Assembly: GCA_029783825.1 (NCBI GenBank) | Contig: JAREIK010003123.1 | Coordinates: 1-64,000 of the forward strand | DNA from: Sapria himalayana | Lineage: Eukaryota > Streptophyta > Magnoliopsida > Malpighiales > Rafflesiaceae | Length of the DNA: 64,000 nt | Direction of reading: 5' to 3' | In this document: positions 59,481 through 64,000 of the stretch, one piece after another | Layout of the letters: every line of letters starts with the position of its first letter | Position numbering within the stretch: the first letter of the stretch is position 1 | Position numbers and translations under genes: made by a program | Notes under the pieces: model-generated | The model's database searches: none | What the model was told of the DNA's origin: nothing | Seen by the model: only the letters and a program-made list of their open reading frames with translations

Positions 59481-60873
59481 TGGGAGATTATTCAAACTGG
59501 TTTATATTAAAAGTAATTTATGATTATTTTCTTGATTTACAACCTTTTGTTATTTTAATAATTTTTTTTATAGTGATCTGAATTGTAAAAATATATTTTT
59601 TCTTTATTCTACTTGTAGATGATTTGGTGCGTAAAGATTAGCTTATATATAGAAGATCAAATCATCAATACTTATGGAATATAAGTTTATTTTTCATAAT
59701 CTAGATTGAATTAGATACTCTATCTATAAGATTGTAACACTAAATTACAGTGAGTCTATCTTGATTATGGTGAATGATAAAGTTGTTAACTTTTAGTACT
59801 AGTACACTTGAGTGTATTGAATATGACCAATATGATATATTTATTTTGTACTAAATTGTAAAATAAAATATATCATAATTATTATATGTATTATTACTCT
59901 TATTATTGAAGCAATTATTATTTGCATATGCTTGTAAATATTTTAATTCATAGAGTTAATTCTAGAAATAGATTTGAAAACTCTATGAATTAGATAACTT
60001 TATTAAGTATATCATGAATATTAATTATTGATGGAATCCATGTCATGTCTAGAATGATAGACGATACTCCCTTAATAAAGCTTATAAGTTTTGAAATTTT
60101 CAAAGTTTGTAGGTGGATTTTAATACTAAAATTCAACATAAGTTAAGTGAAAAGTATTGAGAAAATAATTAGAGGTTGATTGGAATAAATTATCAGTGAT
60201 TTGATTCAATTAATGAATATCTGTAATCTTAAGATGAAGAGTTTAATTAGTATTAAGTAACAATTTGGCATAATATATTTTGAATAAATATGAGAGTCCA
60301 GTTATAATTCTATAATAGTGTGGATAATAATTAATATAAATTATTGTGCGAAATAATTTATATTGAAAGCCCGAGATTTTATTTAGGTTGTGATCCCTTT
60401 CAAAGCCTTATCCAAAAGCGATGAAAAATATCTTAAAGTTTTTATTATTTAGAATATGTATATATATACGCTATCAAAATAATTAATGTATTTGAAATTG
60501 AATAATTTGATTTTGCTAAAACTCAAATTTATTAGCTTGCATTAAATTGATTGTGATTGTTTATATTTATATTTAAAATAAACAAATTTAAATATTAAAA
60601 AATATAGGAAATCAAACGGATTGGTTTTAATGAAACTTAATGTTCGATTTTCAGTTTTAAGAATATAAATAAAATGAGACATCATTCGACGCCGCTAATC
60701 TACTATAGCATCATCCTCTTCATTGCATCTTTCTAGAACTGTGAACATATGGGAGAAGGTAGTTTGGTCGAGGCAAGCTTAAGACATGTATATATGACTA
60801 TAATAAAACAACCCTAATCCACAAGTATATCGAGCTAAATTTTAAATTACCAAATCCTAAATAATATCATAAT

Positions 60874-60879
<6 letters not shown>

Positions 60880-60911
<32 letters not shown>
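60880..60911. repeat. (TA)n microsatellite
   Basis: Uninterrupted TA dinucleotides, about 16 units. Confidence 0.95.
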
Positions 60912-60913
<2 letters not shown>

Positions 60914-61484
60914 TGCCGTACAATACTAGGAAAGCTACTAGGAAAACCATCAAGAATGGTCAATCCCCCCTTATCTTATTCTCTTTTTGGATGTACATCC
61001 TACGAATGTAAACGAGATTAAGAATTCACTAAGTAAATCTCATACCAAAGTTTGCAATTAATATTGTTTCAAATTTTTACTTCTACAAATTTTAAATCAA
61101 TAATGAAAAGTTATCTTATATTTTAATAAGAATTACATAACTTTTCAATTTATAAAACATCATATAAATTATGATTTTTTTTCTTGACTCAAATGTAAGA
61201 GCTTCCAAGCTAGATTTGTACGGTTATGTCTTATGTGGAAATTACATCATTTGTTTTAAACATCATGCATATAATATATTGGAAGAAACCTTTTTGGCTT
61301 TGTTTTCAATATCATCTTTTATCTTGGCCAACTCACACTAGATTAGTTTTATTGGAGAAGAATAGTAAGTGGTTATTCTGAAACTACTAAAAATAACAAG
61401 AATAAAGTTTAATTGACACAACATAAACTTATAAATTTTAAAACCCCAAATGCAATCACATTTTCTATTATTGAAGAATGACAA

Positions 61485-61530
61485 GTTTTAATAAAATAAA
61501 TTCATTCCAGAAATTTATTTTATTAAAAAC
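61485..61530. repeat. short inverted repeat (hairpin)
   Basis: GTTTTAATAAAATAAATT, an 8-base loop CATTCCAG, then AAATTTATTTTATTAAAAAC: arms of about 18 bp with near-perfect complementarity. No tRNA- or MITE-like feature accompanies it. Confidence 0.8.
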
Positions 61531-62449
61531 CAATTAGATTCAAATTCTAAATAATAGAACACAATCCAATAAAACCCAAAGTCAAAATTAATTCAATCTA
61601 ATCCACAATTCCAAATTACAAATTCCAAATAACCCAATATTTACTTAAAATGCCCAAAGTTCAATTTTAACGATGCATATATAAAAGTGTACCAAAGACT
61701 TTTTCATATATAATAAAATTCATAAAACATAAAATACCCAAAAAATATGCTTAGGATAATCTTTTTTGGATATAAAAACTTAGAAATCATAAATCCAGAA
61801 TAATAACATAAACCTGGAATTTTTGTGGAGAATACTTTAGGTGTCATTCCATATTATTTTGTAGGTCGAGTGCTCAATTCATTGGCTTTAAAATAAATCA
61901 ACAGCCGTTAATATAATTTTTAGGCACCATGGGAAATTAGAGAATAGGAGAAATGGTAGGAAGAGGGTTTCAGCAACCTGCTTCTCGCTCAAAAATATTT
62001 CTATAGGAAATACACTTCGTTTTAGCTTCTCTAACTAAACAAAATAAATACTCTCTTCCTCTATAAAAAATCTATATGCTTCTATTAAAAAATCACACCT
62101 CAATCTAGGTGACGTTAGCTACAACAATAACATATGAACTAGAAGTTAAGTAGTTAGATGTGAAAATAAATAATTTTTCATGATGACTTGGAGAAAATAG
62201 TTTATATGCAATAGATGATTAGTTTCAAAGTGAAAAGAAAGAAAAGCTTTATGTGCAAGCTAAAGAAGACTTTGTACAAGCTGAAATAGTCTTCTTAGAT
62301 GTGAAACCAAAGATTTGATTCATTTGTCTTGTAGTTAGGATTTAATAAATGTGGTGTTGACCAGTATCTAGACTAAAAGCTTAGGTAGATTTTTTATTAT
62401 TCTAAATTTGTATATGGGAAACATGCTATTGATGGGAAATAATATGGAC

Positions 62450-62960
62450 ATCATTTTTGATGAACAAGTTGCTTGCTGAAAAGTTTAATATGATCAATCT
62501 CGAGGAAACAAACCTCATAATTGGTATGGAGATACAGAGAAATCAAGAGAAGAAACCATTATATCTTGGAAAATAGAGGATATAGAGACATGCTTTGAAG
62601 ATGCATATGACTAATTGTAAGTCTATGGGGACTCAAATGATAACTAGTATGAAGTTGATAGTTGAGTAGCAACCTTCTACTCAAATAGAAAAGAAAGAGA
62701 TGATATTCCGTATGCCAGTGTATTTGGGAGAATCATGTATATCATAGTATTGACTAGACCCGACATTTCATATGAACAAATATTGAGCAGATTTATTTTC
62801 AATCTGAAAAAGCAACATTGGAATACTAACAAAGGAGGTGTTAGGTATCTTTGTAGTACTCTTGATTATATACTACAGTTTAGTAGAAACAACAATGAAG
62901 AGATCTTTGACTTTAATTTTATGTTGTGGCAACCAACTATCTCACTAGTGTTAAAAATCA
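62450..62960 (+). pseudogene. Ty1/copia RT/RNase H fragment, decayed
   Basis: Reads LLAEKFNMINLEETNLIIGM, EIQRNQEKKPLYLG, HALKMHMTNCKSMGTQM, FRMPVYLGESC, then LTRPDISYEQILSRFIFNLK, KQHWNTNKGGVRYLCSTLDY. It matches the copia order (KFDMKDLGEAKxILGMEI, RVPYASAVGSLMY, TRPDIAYAVGxVSRFLSNPGKEHW, KWILRYLKGT). Stops are present. It is cut off where the Athila-like repeat sequence begins, so that element inserted here or the end was deleted. Different subfamily from 56840-59480. Confidence 0.8.
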
Positions 62961-62999
62961 TGGCATCCTCTAGCACCACAATTTTTTCATTACCAAAAC

Positions 63000-63995
63000 T
63001 AAAGTAAAAGCCATGATGCTTCTTTAGTATTGTGAATTTTAACTATATAAATTTCTAGAGAGTATTTACTTGAGCCACGACAATTTACAAGGCCATACTT
63101 TTTTCTCTTTAGAAAAAACCAAAGTTGTGGCTCATTCTTAGCAGCATGACTTTGGATTAGACAGACAAAATGCATAAGTCCTAACCATTCTAGCATCATG
63201 AATTTATGTTATAGAGACAAAATACATATCTATGGTCATTCCTAGTGCTATGACAATTTGAAGCAAGAAAGACCAAAGCCACCACTTATTCTTAGTGTGT
63301 GGACTCTATGTTATAGAGATAAAATGAATAATTACGGCTATTCTTAATACCACAATAATCTAAAGAAGGAAAGAGATCAAAGTCATTGATAATTCCTAGA
63401 ACCATGACTTTATGTTATATAAACAAAAAGCCAAAAGTCATGGTATTCCTCAATATTGTGACATTCCGCTTAAAAATCACACCCAGCCATTTGGGAATAA
63501 AAGAACAAAATAAGAATTTTTTTAGAAAAATTTGAGGGTAGGAAAAAGAGATGAAAAGCTAGGGTTTGGGAAACACAAATTCACCCAAACCTAGGAGAGA
63601 TCCATGAGCAAAGAGGTGATACAAGGTACAAGAATAAATCCCAAGGGATAAGGTCGACATGAATTTTAACTCCCACCTAAAGGAAAACTTGAAAGACACA
63701 AATGAGAATTATGGGTTTTGGGGTTTAATTCCTAGATACTCTTGAGAGTTGTCTTTGTGAAACCCAAAATTCTATAAGATGTATCTCAAATTATTTCATG
63801 TGAATTCCTCCCCATTATTAGGCTGAATTAAGTTCTAGAAATGATGTATTTTATTTTGTATGATGGATGCTAAATTAATATATTTTTATGTTTATATTAT
63901 GTTATGATATGGTTATTGATAGATATAATAGTTATGTAGAAGTAAAATTAAGGTTTTATTATTGGTGAGTTTGTACATATTATCATGGTGGACAA
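63000..63995 (+). mobile_element. Athila-like CATGAC repeat region and start of an LTR
   Basis: 63000-63470 has several CATGACTTTATGTTATAxA / GCCATGAC units of the family minisatellite. From about 63590 the LTR-like words CCTAGGAGAGATCCATGAGC and GTGATACAAGGTACAAG match 32440-32490 and 33490-33530. It runs off the window. Confidence 0.55.
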
Positions 63996-64000
63996 TAGAA

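Larger units (their letters stand above)
59485..62090. other. possible copia 3' LTR then AT-rich sequence, no gene recognised
   Basis: The first several hundred bases after the polypurine tract are probably the 3' LTR, but no partner LTR was found. 60690-60770 and 61850-62000 are slightly richer and may be gene debris; no motif. Otherwise A/T-rich. Confidence 0.35.

Noticed and set aside
1..64000. tRNA, snoRNA or intact host gene candidates
   Set aside because: Scanning both strands by eye gave no cloverleaf with the conserved tRNA A- and B-box words and no multi-exon host gene outside transposon cargo. A dedicated scan could still find one.

Overview
This window is nuclear DNA of a flowering plant. 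It is AT-rich, made almost entirely of nested and decayed transposable elements, and resembles pericentromeric heterochromatin. I see no intact host gene, no CRISPR array and no functional RNA gene. The plant assignment rests on En/Spm (CACTA) transposase domains, a DUF4283-type L1 LINE, Ty1/copia and Ty3/gypsy (Tat/Athila-like) pol genes, fragments of plant genes (SCC3, SmF, PPR, COP1-interacting-protein-like, JAZ), and an insert that looks mitochondrial. I do not assign a species.

Layout. 1-6.2 kb: remains of an autonomous CACTA element on the + strand. It has a broken TNP2 transposase, a captured COP1-interacting-protein-like fragment, and a coiled-coil second-ORF remnant. 6.2-16.15 kb: a second, non-autonomous CACTA element with 5' CACTACAAGAAAA, a degenerate inverted 3' end, a TAT/TAT target duplication and subterminal TTCCCTAGC repeats. 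It carries exons of an Sm-F gene, an SCC3 cohesin gene and a P-type PPR gene with introns in place, so I read it as a Pack-CACTA gene-capture element. 16.16-16.84 kb: a GATA-type microsatellite. 16.84-22.54 kb: a nearly complete L1-type LINE (DUF4283/CCHC ORF1; endonuclease, RT, zf-RVT and RNase H ORF2) killed by point mutations. Its A-tail runs into a 3.15 kb, almost pyrimidine-free (GAA/GGGGAA)n tract (22.5-25.7 kb).

26.3-40.8 kb: several Athila-like gypsy copies in both orientations. They share a 3' non-coding region containing a 57-bp minisatellite, and are interrupted by a GC-richer mitochondrial-like insert that ends in a run of 26 C. 40.8-43.1 kb: a decayed copia pol on the minus strand. 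43.6-49.07 kb: a structurally complete copia element (minus strand, LTRs, PBS, PPT, GTTAG target duplication). Between its PBS and gag it carries, in antisense, a fragment encoding a JAZ Jas motif. 50.85-56.06 kb: an Athila-like element on the minus strand with gag and protease but no pol. 56.8-59.5 kb and 62.4-63.0 kb: two decayed copia pol regions on the + strand. 63.0-64.0 kb: another Athila-like 3' end.

There is no operon-like cooperation here. The biological theme is repeated capture of host gene pieces by two kinds of element: CACTA DNA transposons (four gene families) and a copia retrotransposon (one). The second theme is growth of simple repeats from a LINE tail. All family calls were made by reading translations against remembered family motifs; no search was run.
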